Positions 11,863-23,800 of a DNA stretch of 64,000 nucleotides are shown here, one piece after another (the stretch's first letter is position 1; the number at the start of each line of letters is the position of its first letter). Below the pieces are notes generated by a model. That model searched no databases and was not told the DNA's origin. It was given only the letters and a program-made list of their open reading frames with translations. The position numbers and the translations under genes were made by a program. The DNA is from Euphorbia lathyris (lineage: Eukaryota > Streptophyta > Magnoliopsida > Malpighiales > Euphorbiaceae): positions 3,229,001 to 3,293,000 of the forward strand of contig NC_088915.1 in assembly GCF_963576675.1 (NCBI RefSeq), written 5' to 3'.

Positions 11863-12387
11863 GGGTAAATTACACCCATGGCCATTGAACTTTACCCATT
11901 TTCACATTATGGCCACTGAACTTCATTTCTTTCTGGTATGGCCACTGAACTTTACACTCTTTAATGCCGATGGCCACTCAATTTTAACTAATTTCTTAAA
12001 ATGACCGTTAATGATCGTTAACGACCTCAAAATGAAAATATTCAAGAATTAAAGTTGTTCAGAACGACATTTACCATGAAACCACATGTCTTATTTTCAA
12101 AAATCACATTTTTTGGAGCTTTCTCTCTCTAAAAATTCACTTTCTCTCTCCTAACCAAACAACACCAAAATGACCTCAAAACGAAAATTTTCAAGAATTA
12201 AAGTTCCTTAGAATATCATTAGCGCTTTGGATTTTTTATTTTTAGCCGTCATGAGTCGTTTTGAAACGTTAAGTGGCCACCGGTGTTAAAAAGTGTAAAG
12301 TCCAATGGCCATACCGGGAAGAAATGAAGTTCAATGGCTATAATGTGAAAATGGGTAAAGTTCAGTGGCCATGGGTGCAATTTACCC
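11863..12387. mobile_element. Mutator-type MITE with long TIRs and 10-bp TSD
   Basis: A 525-bp element bounded by inverted repeats of about 120 bp (GGGTAAATTACACCCATGG on the left, its near complement on the right). It is flanked by a perfect 10-bp target duplication, ATATAAGTTA, at 11853-11862 and 12388-12397. Long TIRs with a 9-11 bp duplication are typical of Mutator-like elements. There is no coding capacity, so it is non-autonomous. The interior contains an imperfect direct repeat (about 12024-12065 and 12173-12213, both with CAAGAATTAAAGTT). The TIR contains a repeated word, ATGGCCACTGAACTT. Confidence 0.93.
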
Positions 12388-12680
12388 ATATAAGTTAGAA
12401 TTTAGATTTCTCTTGGGAATTAAGGATCACTTTAGTTTTAAGTTGGCTAATATGATCAATTGAGTACAAAATTAAATTTACTTATCAACTTAACCATTTA
12501 ACTTGACTGAGTATTTAACTTCCACATTAGAACTTCCAAACATGGTTATCGAAAAATTGAAATAGCTTACTGTATTTTTCCAGGTTGTTTATAAATGTAT
12601 TAGTAACAAAATAAACATTTTAGTCATTTTGACAAAAAAAATCCAAATTACTCCTAGGTGAAAGACTTAATTGTTGATAT

Positions 12681-13168
12681 TTTAGCAACCCCAGCTTCTA
12701 AAATTTTGTGGCTTCAATCATTACTTCCACAAATTGGCTTTCAATCGTCTCAATCACTAGTTTTGTGGTGTGATAACTTGGGAGCAATTTATCTTATCGC
12801 CAACCCAATTTTTCATCATTGATCAAAACACCTCTAAATTGATTTGGACTTTGTTTCCGATAAGGTTGCACACACAGAATTAAAAGTTTCTTAAATTTCC
12901 ACTATCGATCATATAGTTGTCATTTTCGGCAAATTATTAGAAGCATTGGGTTCTCTATGTCAAATGGAGGACCTTCCATACATATTTTGACACGTGTAAC
13001 ATGGACCCACGTATATTGGAAGAGGCCCCACTATTTTAATTATTATTTGGGATCACAATACATGTGTCCAAATGTGAATTGGGGTCCTCCGAGTGACATG
13101 AAAGACCCGGTGTTTAATATAAGAACTCGTCATTTTCACTAAGCCACTACCAAAGACTTGAGGGGGAC
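12681..13168 (+). pseudogene. Old Copia RNase H end with nested insertion
   Basis: The frame at 12690-12950 reads LWLQSLLPQIGF, then WCDNLGAIYLIANPIF, then DLDFVSDKV. These are the C-terminal RNase H segments of a Copia polyprotein, with stops replacing an Arg/Asp position and a Glu. From 12965 to about 13092 the similarity is interrupted by sequence with GAGGACC and GGTCCTC near its ends, probably a small inserted repeat. The polypurine tract AGGGGGA (13161-13167) then closes the element. Reverse transcriptase and upstream domains are missing. Confidence 0.85.
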
Positions 13169-13409
13169 TGATAAGGGTTTACCAAGTCAAGCCTTAGCGC
13201 ACCAAATTTGTGGAGATTTTAGTAAATAAATAATTAACTAAATATCATGTGTATTCTGTATTTGAAATAGTCTAGATTTATTTGAAATTTAAATTAGTCT
13301 GTTATAACTAATCATATGTATTCTCCTTTAAAGGCTTGATGCTTCTCTAATGAAAATTACATTGAGATATGAACTTTACAAGTATGACCTATCATTTCCT
13401 CTTTCATCA
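13169..13409 (+). repeat. Probable 3' LTR of the old Copia relic
   Basis: Directly after the purine tract the sequence starts TGATAAGGG, and a TCA end follows at 13409. The length of about 240 bp is plausible for a Copia LTR. No partner LTR is present, so the right boundary is an estimate. Confidence 0.55.
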
Positions 13410-14261
13410 ATTTTTACAGTAAGATTTCAATGTTAAAAATTATGTTTATAAATAATTATTAAACTCTGTCTAAATTAATATTAATCACATATATAAATAA
13501 TAATTTAATAAACTAAAATCATTCAAAATTGCAAAAAATAGCACATATTATCCGGGTTTTTTTTTTCAGTCACGGCTTTTCAATAGCATTAGGATAATGA
13601 GAGGCTCGAAAATTTAATTTATTTCACAATATATCTCTTAACAATAAGAGTAAAGTAAAAAAAAAATAACAGACTTATAGGGGTATCGTTCCCCAAATGG
13701 CTCCCTTCTGAAATAAATATATAGCCACAAATCAACGTCTCCAAGTTTTTAAATATTGAGACTGCAATTTTTGAAATGGCCAAGCCACATCTTTTGCATT
13801 TGACTTTAACAATAATATAGTTGCTAAATGTTTTCTCAAAAGTTACATCTTTATTTTGTTTATCTTGGTTCAGACAAAAATTATATAAATCCTAATTTAT
13901 AAAAAAATTAGAATATAAAGACTAGCATCGTAGGGCTCTAAAATAATATGTATTATGAAATTACTCATGTTACTTTTTCTGAAATTACAACATTACCTAA
14001 ATATTTTATTACAATGTGCATGGATAAATAGTCAATCTAGCTTTTCCTTTTCTACTGACTTGTTTACATTAAGAGACTAACAAATGGAGCAATCAGTTGA
14101 GATAGATTTTAGGAATTATTTTAAATTGCTTTAGGATGTTTGGAAGTTAGTTTAGAAATACTAGAAGTAAATAAGTTGCTTAAAGCCATGAACAAAGACA
14201 ATGAAAAAACAAATAAGCCTTCTACTAGTGTTCTGACTTATTATCTTAATCTGAAATTTTA
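13410..14261. other. AT-rich intergenic DNA
   Basis: Nothing coding is recognised. Confidence 0.45.
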
Positions 14262-14266
14262 ATTCT

Positions 14267-14443
14267 TATTAGAGATTATTATTAAAGATTATATTGTTTT
14301 AGATGTAGATACAAAATATCTAGACAGTTAGCTTGTTAGCTTGTGATACTTATCTCCTAGTCGTTCACTACAACGTGAACTCTACTTGTATTTATATAGA
14401 ATTATACATCAATGACAATCACTCAGTTATTCAAACTGTTACA
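14267..14443 (+). repeat. 5' LTR of Copia B
   Basis: 177 bp, TATTAGAG to GTTACA. It differs from the 3' copy at three transition sites. Confidence 0.95.
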
Positions 14444-14457
14444 TGGTATCAGAGACC
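14444..14457 (+). other. Primer binding site of Copia B
   Basis: TGGTATCAGAGACC abuts the LTR and is complementary to the initiator Met tRNA end with a small variation after the core. Confidence 0.9.
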
Positions 14458-14561
14458 TATCTCCCTTCCAAACCCTAATCTTGCTCTTCTCTCTTCCCTG
14501 TTTGCCGAAACACTCACCACTCTCCCTCTCCTACGCCGCCGACCCCCCCTTCAAGGCAGCC

Positions 14562-17500
14562 ATGACCACCACCACCAATAACTCCAGCACCGGAAATACG
14601 AACTCCGGCCACTCCGGCACCACCCTAAACAACAACACCAAAAACAGTGCCACCACACACCCATCCCTCACCGTTTCCAATATCTCCAGCTTTATCAAAA
14701 TTACCCTTGACAATGAGAAGAGCAACTATCCAACCTGGGCCGCCTTATTCAAACTTCATGCCACGGCATTTCAGGTTCTCGATCATATTCTTCCTTCCCA
14801 AACCACCACCCCTTCCGCTACTTCCCTTCAACGCACCAATCCAGATCTTTGGACCCGAATTAACGCTGTTGTCCTCCAATGGATTTACAGTACAATATCC
14901 CTTGATTTACTACATACTATCATTAAAGCAGATTCGTCTGCAGCTGAGGCCTGGACCCATCTCTAAGATATCTTTTCAGACAACAAGCACTCCCGTGCCC
15001 TTTTCCTCCAATAAGAGTTTTCCAAACTTAAACTTGATGACTTCTCTGACATATCCTCCTACTGTCAGCACCTTAAATCCCTGTCTGATCAGCTCTCAAA
15101 TGTAGACAGCCCTGTTACTAATGACCAAATGGTCCTGCAACTCATCTCCGGCCTCACAGATGCCTATGATAATGTCGGCACTCAGATTCGACACGGAGAC
15201 CCTCTTCCTCCCTTTAGCAAAGGCAGATCCATGCTTATTCTTGAAGAAACAGCAAGAGCCCGCAAGATTGGCCATTCCACTGAACCTGTTGCCCTAACCG
15301 CCAACACAGAACCAGCCGACCATCCTGCGCACTACTCTTCATCTCGACCTGCGCACAACCGATCGCCCCACATTCACCGTGGAGGTCGTTCCGGTGGACG
15401 GTCTTATCGTGGTAGAGGGGGGCGCTCATACAATCGCAATTCCGGCGGCTCCTCCTACCGTCCGCCATTCAATCCTTGGGCACCCTACTATCCCTGGGCG
15501 CCGCAGCAATCATGGCCGAGCCCACCGTGCCCCTTCCCAATGGCACCCTGGAGTCAGCCACCACCATCTGGCTGATCTCAGCCACATTTAGGCATCCTTG
15601 GCCCGCGCCCTAACATGCCGCAGGCTCACCTCAACATGGTCAATTCCTCTTATGCTCCAACCGATATTGAACAAGCCATGCATACAATGACCATTACACC
15701 TCCTGATCAGTGGCACATGGATACCGGAGCTACATCCCACATGACGGCTAATAAAGGTACACTCACTTCTTATTTTGATTCGCGCCTCAATGGAAATATT
15801 GTTGTTGGTAATGGTAATTGTGTACCTATTTCTGGCTCGGGTAATGCATATTTGACCACTAAACACCAACCCCTTCAATTGAAAAATGTTCTGCATGCCC
15901 CCTAACTTATTAAAAATCTCATATCTGTCTGTCAGTTTACTAATGATAACCAAGTTTCTGTGGAATTTGACCCTTTGGGTTTCTCTGTGAAGGATTTACA
16001 GACGGGAACACGTATCATGAGATGTAATAGTACGGGGGATCTCTATCCAGTCGTGTCTAGCTCTCATCCGTTTCATTCTGCCCTCACTGTACTCTCTTCT
16101 GACGTTTGACATCATCGTCTAGGACATCCGGGGCCTCCAATTTTGGACACCCTGATCAATAAAAATTTGATTGCTTGTAATAGGAATAAAAATGTTTCTG
16201 TTTGCTCTTCTTGCATTAATGGAAAATTGGTTAAATTACCATTTCAATCCTCTCATAATTCTGCGTGTATGCCGTTTGATTTAATTCATAGTGATATATG
16301 GACATCACCGGTGTTAAGCTCTAGTGGTCATCGTTATTATGTTTTATTTCTTGACAATTATACGAATTTTCTTTGGACATTTCCTCTAGCTCATAAATCA
16401 CAAGTCTACTCCGTTTTTCTCACATTCCGTACGTTTGTTCGAACTCAATTCGAACGTGACATTAAAATTTTTCAATGTGACAACGGTGGCGAGTTTAACA
16501 ATAATTCGTTTCATCAATTTTGTAATCAACATGGCATGCAATTCCGTTTTTCTTGTCCATACACATCACCCCAAAATGGTAAATCCGAACGCACTATTCG
16601 AACCATTAATAACGTCATTCGAATCATCATGAACCATGCTTCTGTCCCATTTCATTTGTGGCACCATGCACTTGCACTCACAACATATCTTCTGAATATA
16701 TACCCCCACAAAATATTAAGTTACAACTCTCCCACACAGATACTCTATCACCGGGATCCCACTTACTCCCATTTACGCATTTTCGGTTGTCTATGTTTTC
16801 CGCTCATCCCATCATCTTCTTGCCATAAATTAGCAGCCCGCTCACGACCTTGTGTCTTCCTAGGATATCCCTCCAATCATAGAGGATACAAGTGTCTTGA
16901 GCTGTTCACAAATAAATTAGTTATTTCTCGCCATGTGGTTTTTGATGAATCTGTTTTTCCATTTGCAATCAAACATTCAAATTCCTCTTCTGCTTCTGCA
17001 ATTTCCAACTCTATCGATGCCTTCCTTCCCATCCCAAATGACATACCCGCTGCTCCTCTTTTCCCATCTGCGATTCCGCTATCGTCCCCTCATCCCAGTC
17101 CGTCGCCCCTCCCTATATCTGTTGAGTCGACGTCCCCCGCGTCATCCCGCCCTATGTCTGTCGCGTCTATGTCCCCTGCGTCGTCCTCTGCGTCTATGTC
17201 GTCCGGGTCAGTTCCGTCTCCCTTGGTGTCGTCCCCCCTCGCGTCGCCTTCTCCAATCGCATCTTCATCTCCCCTCGAGTCGTCTCCCGTCACCTCACCG
17301 TCCCCACCTAATTCCGACTCTCGTTCATCCCATCGCACGACTACTGTCGATGCGCCTTCCCTCACACCACCTCCTGAAATTACAGGTACTAGTACTCACC
17401 GTATGACCACCCGAGCACAACACGGCATTTACAAGCCTCGTCGTATGCTCAATCTTTCCACCTCTACCATACCAGCCATATCCCCATTGCCTAAAACACC

Positions 17501-19035
17501 AGCCCTTGCACTATCTGACCCAAATTGGTCACAAGCCATGACTGATGAATTTGAGGCTCTTATTCAAAATAAGACGTGGGTACTCGTACCCCGTCCTAAA
17601 AATGCTAATGTTATTCGTAGTTGGTGGATTTTCAGGCACAAAACCAAGTCGGACGGTTCATTTGAGCGATACAAAGCCCGCTTAGTAGGCAATGGTTCAG
17701 GACAATTGGCTGGTGTAGACTATGGTGAAACATTCAGCCCTGTGGTCAAACCGGCAACCATTCGGGCTGTTCTTAGCATTGCTTTGTCAAGAAAGTGGAA
17801 CCTTCACCAATTGGATGTTAAAAATGCATTTCTTCATGGGGATCTCAATGAAACGGTCTACATGCATCAGCCGCTGGGTTTTCGCGATTCAGCACATCCT
17901 GACCATGTTTGTCTGCTTCGGAAATCACTGTACGGGTTGAAGCAAGCTCCCCGAGCCTGGTACAAGCGTTTTGCGACATATGTAACTCAAGTGGGATTCA
18001 GCAACAGTATTTCAGATCAGTCCTTATTCATCTATCGACAAGGCACAGACACAGCCTATCTCCTTCTCTACGTCGATGACATTGTTTTAGTTACTTCATC
18101 TGACAGGCTCCAGAATTCTATAATCTCCAAACTCAGCTCAGAATTTGCAATGAAGGACTTAGGTCCCCTGAATTATTTTTTGGGAATTTCTGTTACACAA
18201 TCTCATGGTTCCATTTTCTTGTCACAACGGAAATATGCTTCGAAAATTATTGAAAAAGCAGGTCTTGGTTCTTGTAACGTAGCCGCTACGCCTGTAGACA
18301 CTAAACAAAAGCTCAGTATTTCATCCGGTTCAGCTTATCACAATCCCACTGAATACAGGCAATCAGCTGGTGCTCTGTAATATCTGACACTCACACGACC
18401 CGACATCTCATATGCTGTTCAACAGGTGTGCCTTTTTATGCATTCCTAAGACTACACACATGGCCGCACTCAAACGGATTCTGCGATATGTTCACGGCAC
18501 CATCAATCTTGGTCTTAGTATCATTAGCACATCTACAGATCACTTAACTTCCTACACTGACGCTGATTGGGCAGGCTGCCCCGACACGCGTCGTTCCACG
18601 TCCGGGTACTGTGTATTTCTCGACGACAACCTTATTTCTTGGTCAGCTAAAAGGCAACCTACTCTATCTCGATCCAGCACCGAAGCCGAATATCGTGGGG
18701 TAGCTAATGTTGTGTCTGAAACTTGTTGGATCAGAAATTTGCTACTTGAGCTAGGCTGTCCGATTCCGAAATCAACAATTGTTTACTGTGATAATGTCAG
18801 CGCTATCTACCTTGCGGGTAATCCGGTTCAGCACCATCGAACCAAGCATGTCGAAATGGATATCCACTTCGTCCGTGAAAGAGTCGCCAAGGGCGAGGTC
18901 CGTGTCCTCCATGTTCCGTCCCGATATCAAATTGCCGACATATTCACAAAAGGTCTGCCCTCCCCATTGTTCGACGACTTCCGTAATAGCCTCAATGTTC
19001 GGCCTCCGAACACTTCGCCTACGGGGGAGTATTAG
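14562..19035 (+). pseudogene. Copia B gag-pol, six stops and one frameshift
   Basis: The ATG at 14562 (MTTTTNNSS) opens a frame that continues to about 18450 despite stops at 14964, 15012, 15573, 15903, 16107 and 18378. A shift near 18449 then moves the RNase H part to the next frame, ending at 19035. Domains in order: gag of the Retrotran_gag/UBN2 type with a Gly/Arg-rich tail, protease with DTGATSHMT (Asp codon at 15720), RLGHP pre-integrase motif, integrase (DLIHSDIW, CDNGGEF, SPQNGKSER), a Ser/Pro-rich linker at about 16980-17400, reverse transcriptase with YVDDIVLV, and RNase H (TDADWAGCPDTRRS, YCDNVSAIYLAGNPVQHHR). Several stops fit C-to-T change (CAA to TAA, TGG to TGA). The frame from 14412 starts inside the LTR, so I chose 14562. 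Confidence 0.95.
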
Positions 19036-19206
19036 AGATTATTATTAAAGATTATATTGTTTTAGATGTAGATACAGAATATCTAGATAGTTAGCTTGTT
19101 AGCTTGTGATACTTATCTCCTAGTCGTTCACTACAACGTGAACTCTACTTGTATTTATACAGAATTATACATCAATGACAATCACTCAGTTATTCAAACT
19201 GTTACA
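19030..19206 (+). repeat. 3' LTR of Copia B
   Basis: 177-bp copy of 14267-14443, also beginning TA. The target duplication ATTCT follows. Confidence 0.95.
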
Positions 19207-19399
19207 ATTCTTACATATTGAAGTTATGTATTCTTCCTCCAAATCTAATTTTGATATGGTGTATATAGGTTCTTCACCTTAACAAAATTCTTCAAATGGA
19301 AACAATTCTGATGACAAAACAGACTTCTTCAAATATAAGGATTTTATACCTTTACTTATAGATAATACATATAATAGGGTTTCTACTTCAAAAGAATTT

Positions 19400-20340
19400 G
19401 ATATGGCTTCATCTTCCAATAAAGAGGTGAAGATTTCTCTGAATTGCAATTTTTCAAGAAACCCTTCTTTTCAAAGTCAAAATCTAATTGCAGTTATTGG
19501 AGAAATGGAAGATGAATGCGGCAGTAAATACAAAATTTGTGTTTTCTCTTTAATAAAACTATTGGAAATGGTTTGTGAACATTTCTTGCTTGTAAATACT
19601 AATTCTATAAATGTGTCGTACTCCAAAATGCCCAAGATTCATTAATCCCTAGCCATTTTAAAGAAACTGAAAAAATGAAGAAGGTAATGGTGCCCAAAAG
19701 TCTAGAGTCTTCAAAGGTAAATTATGCTCTGGTTCATGGCAATAATTCTGAGTCCAGAGACAGAAATGGAACTGTTCATGCAGCTCGAGCTACTAATCTA
19801 GTACCAACTAAAGGCAAACACGTGCCTTTAGTGGTAACTGAAAGTTCTCTTGGGATCTAGAGAGGCAATTTGGTTCCTGTTGTACTCCAACCCATTAATT
19901 TATCAAATGGGGCTGCTGGCGAAACATCCCTAACACAACCATATGGGTGCAGGTAGCGGTCTCAAAAGGCAAACATGCTTTAGATGTTGTAGATCAATCG
20001 AATGTAACAACACCAAAGAACAAAAAGCACCCAGTTGAAACACAGTTTATTCATTTCCAATCTCAACCTAACCACTAGGAAATGCCTTCTAGCATACAAC
20101 AGATAACATGCTTTTGAGAAACTGCTAACTGAAATCATCAAGAGAAATCAAGTCTGGTCGCAGTTAACAAATAATATACAATACCAGCTGCTCTGCTACA
20201 AAATTTTCTTGGGATGATTCTAGCACTCCTTCTGATGATTACCATGATGACTATGATGACGAGGACATAGATGATGATGCACTTTCTGTTGAACCCATAG
20301 AAATATCTCATTTATCTCCATGATATTACTCGAGGAGAAG
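19400..20340 (+). pseudogene. Degraded coding relic, possibly LINE ORF1 C-terminal part
   Basis: Several short frames in one orientation look like a decayed low-complexity protein: VPKSLESSKVNYALVHG, then TNLVPTKGKHVPLV, then a piece around SKGKHALDVVDQSN, then an acidic tail (about 20205-20325, rich in Asp, ending VEPIEISHLSP). The Lys/Ser-rich text resembles the spacer after the zinc knuckle of plant LINE ORF1, but I am not certain. The part at about 19945-20150 is duplicated at 53571-53845. Frames are broken by stops and shifts. Confidence 0.45.
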
Positions 20341-20708
20341 AAAGTGTAGAAATTCTCATAGGCTGCAATTGGTTTGAAAGTATTTACTTTATTTCATCAA
20401 GTTTGACCTGGGAAACCAAAGCTTAAATTAATTTAATTCTACCACAACCACATATATAGTTATTATCTAATAACTTATTAACAATTTAATCAAATAACCT
20501 TAGATCTTTAACCAATTAAACTAATAGATTACCGTTAAAATTCGGAATTTTAGTTCTTAAACAAGCAAGAATTTGGCTTTTTTTTAAGAACAGTGACTAC
20601 TTTGATAAGTGTCTTCCATTTTTTCTACCTCCAACAAATTCTGTTGAAAAACAAGAGTATATTGGAACAATTTCTCTTAAAAACCAAGAGTATATTTTAT
20701 GCAATTTT

Positions 20709-20849
20709 TTGATTAAAGACTGGCGTGAGGGGAGAGAGACTCTGATGGACATCCGAACGAGGTTGGCACCCCCGCCCTAGCCCTCAAAAACCCAAAGCCG
20801 AATTTATTAAAAAGAATAAAAAATAAAGAATGTTACAAAGGATAGAAAA
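20709..20849 (-). other. 3' untranslated end of the LINE
   Basis: About 140 bp after the ORF2 stop. In LINE sense it contains an AATAAA-like A-rich stretch, then GC-rich sequence with GGTGCCAACCTCG. The exact end is uncertain. Confidence 0.6.
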
Positions 20850-23800
20850 CTAGGAAAAACGGAAGATAGTTCTCCCAGTCAGATTACATAAAAACTCCGC
20901 AGAGCAGAAGTCCGGAATGCTGTCCCACCACGAAGTTTGCTGCGATTGACGACCAAAGTTTGCAAAGAGATCCGCAACACAATTTCCCTCTCTATAAATG
21001 TGTGAAACTGTCACTGTCATAGAGGCTAATTGATCCAAGCAGACTAACCAGGACTGCCTGATTGACCAAGGAACATCACTAGCGTGATGCCAAAGTAGAT
21101 GCACAATGAAAGTTGAATCACTCTCCACCCATAGTGGATGCCATCCTTTTTTATAGGCCATATCAATTGCGTATATTGCTGCCGAGAGCTCGACGCTGTT
21201 GGCAAATGCGTTGTCCAGTGGATAGGCGAATGCTCCTTCGAAGATACCGTTCTGCGTCCGGAATATCCCGCTGCAGCCAGCCGCCCCTGGGCATCCGACA
21301 ACGGATGCGTCCGTGTTGACCTTTACCCACCCCTCTGTCGGAGGCTGCCAGCAAACCGGAAGGATACGGGGTGCCCTATGAGGACACCTAGGCAGATTCA
21401 TCTCTCGCAGTATATGAAGCTCAACCTCCGAGTTCCACATCCCACCATGGTCAAGAGCGCCTCCCTCTCGAATGGAACCCCACAAGCGCCTAAGAGCGAA
21501 GAACAAATTTGGCGTATCTCCCTCGAAGATTGCCTTATTTCGGGTTGACCAAATGATCCAGATGCCATTAACCACTGCTAAAGCCCAAAGAGCCGCAATC
21601 TCATTGCTGAAACGCTGTTTATAAGCTTCTGTAATCAGCAAACACACACTCGAATCTGTGCAGATTCGCCTGCCAAACAAAGCCCCGATCCCTTGCCAAA
21701 TCTGCTTGGAGAAATTGTAGGAGACAAACAAATGATCTGGTGTTTCAGATTCAACCCCATAAAGAGCGCATTTGGAGACCAATACCATACCACGGTGAAT
21801 CGGGCGATCATGAGTTGGTAAAAAGCCAAGAGCCTCTCGCCAACAGACAAGCGAGTGCGAAGGGGGGATGAATGGATGCCAAATAAATCGACTCCAAGGT
21901 CGAGGAGGAGGAGCAGGCCTCAACCAAACATAAAATAGTTTAGCAGTGAATTTACCATGAACCGCGGGCTCCTAGATACAGACATCCTCCTGTTCCTGGC
22001 TTCGCTTTATACCGTGAACCCTATCTAGAACCTCTTGCAGAAGGTCATGAAGTCCCTCCCAACCAGTGTCAGTTAGAAAATCCACGACAGACGACTTGCA
22101 CCTGCTTTGAGCCTTAGCGTCCAGACCGACTTGATTTGCTAAATTTGGTCGAATCCAATTCCCGTTCCAACAATTTGGATTCATCTGCTTCCCTATCCAC
22201 CAGAAGCTATGTGCTCTCAATACCCCAAAAACGCTTCTAGTTGAACCCCAAACAGCAGAATTAGTAACTGTTCGAGGGATACCAGCTGCACTGATAAACC
22301 TAGACCTTAAAAGCACAAAACAAGCAGAATTATCCTGCATAATTCCTCAGGCCATCTTACCAAGCAGCGCCAGGTTCGTGGACAACAATCCTTGATTCCA
22401 AGGCCGCTGTCTCTAAGAGAATGACAACAATCCTTGATTCCAAGGCCGCTGTCTCTAAGAGAATGACAACAATCCTTCCAATTCACAACAATAGATTTCC
22501 GTTTGTCAATAGAGCCCGTCCATATAAAGTTTTGAATACACTTAGTCATATGCTTGAGCAGGGCAGCAGGCCATTTATAAATCATGAAAGAGTGAATAAA
22601 GCTGCTGTTTATCACAGAATTACTAACATCAATCGCCCTGCCATTGACAGGCTATTGCCCTTCTAACGAGTGAACTGTGCCAGAATTTTATCCCTGATGC
22701 CAGCAAGGTATCTACTTCGCGGCATCCCAAAGAAAGGCGGCACCCCTAGGTATCGAAAAGGAAGGTAACCGCGCTTCATTCCAACCATATCAGAGAGACG
22801 CAGACCACACCTGTGAGTCACTGCACTTCCCAAAAAAATATCAGACTTTTCCCAGTTCACCATCTGTCTAGAGAGATATCCGTAAAGATTGAAAGCCTCC
22901 CGGATAGCACCTACATTACCCACACTTGCCTGACAGAACAGAAGAACATCATCGGCATACAAGAGATGCATAGGGAAATTAGTCTGTCTAGTGTAACTCA
23001 TCGGCGCTAACTTACCAGTGGTGCCCAAATTGAGCAGCCAATGACTGAGAAAATCCTCAGCAATGCAGAATAAAATCGGAGAGAGGGGGTCCCCTTGTCG
23101 CACACCTCTAGAGAATTTGACAAAACCGTTAATGCCAGAGCCTGAAAGAATCAAAATTCTTGCAGAAGAGAGAATGTTGAGAATCCAATCCCGAAATTGA
23201 AGAGAGAACCCAAACGCTTCAAGTACCGTTAGGAGGAAAGACCAATCCAGAGTGTCGAAAGCCTTTCTAATGTCAATTTTTAAGGCCTTATTGCCTCCAA
23301 AACAATGTTTTTTGAGCATATTGGTTCCTTCTAAAGCCATCGCAATACAGTGGTGAATACTCCTGGCCGAAATGAAACCGAACTGGTTATCTGAGACAAT
23401 GCGGGAAGCAATGCTAGCCAAACGGTCGGCCAGGATCTTTGATATAATCTTGTAGCAGAAGTTGCTCATTGCAATCGGTCTATATTGCTCAATTGTAATC
23501 GCATTGTCAGTCTTTGGGATGAGGGCCATCAAACTTGAGTTCAAACCTGGTAGGATAGTCTCAGAAGCAAAAAAACTGAAAACCATTGCATAGACATCAG
23601 TACCGACAATATCCCAGAAATGCTGAAAGAATGCACTAGTGAATCCGTCTAGACCAGGGGCACTATCCTTATGCTTAGAGAAAACCGCTCTCTAAACCTC
23701 AACAAAATCTAGACAAACAGTTAGAGAGTGATTCTCAGAGTCAGTTACTAACCGAGGTATAACATCAAAAATCGGAGCCAAGTCCCTTGGAGAATTCATG

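Larger units (their letters stand above)
14267..19206 (+). mobile_element. Copia B: complete LTR retrotransposon with TA..CA LTRs
   Basis: A 4,940-bp element with two 177-bp LTRs and a 5-bp target duplication, ATTCT, at 14262-14266 and 19207-19211. Both LTRs begin TATTAGAG instead of the canonical TG and end TTACA. They differ at three positions (about 1.7 percent), so insertion was fairly recent. The initiator-Met primer site follows the 5' LTR at 14444, and the purine tract ACGGGGGAG precedes the 3' LTR. Gag-pol is badly broken. Confidence 0.96.

Noticed and set aside
14412..14561. Upstream start for Copia B gag
   Set aside because: That ATG lies inside the LTR and the frame would cross the primer binding site; the ATG at 14562 opens the usual low-complexity gag start.
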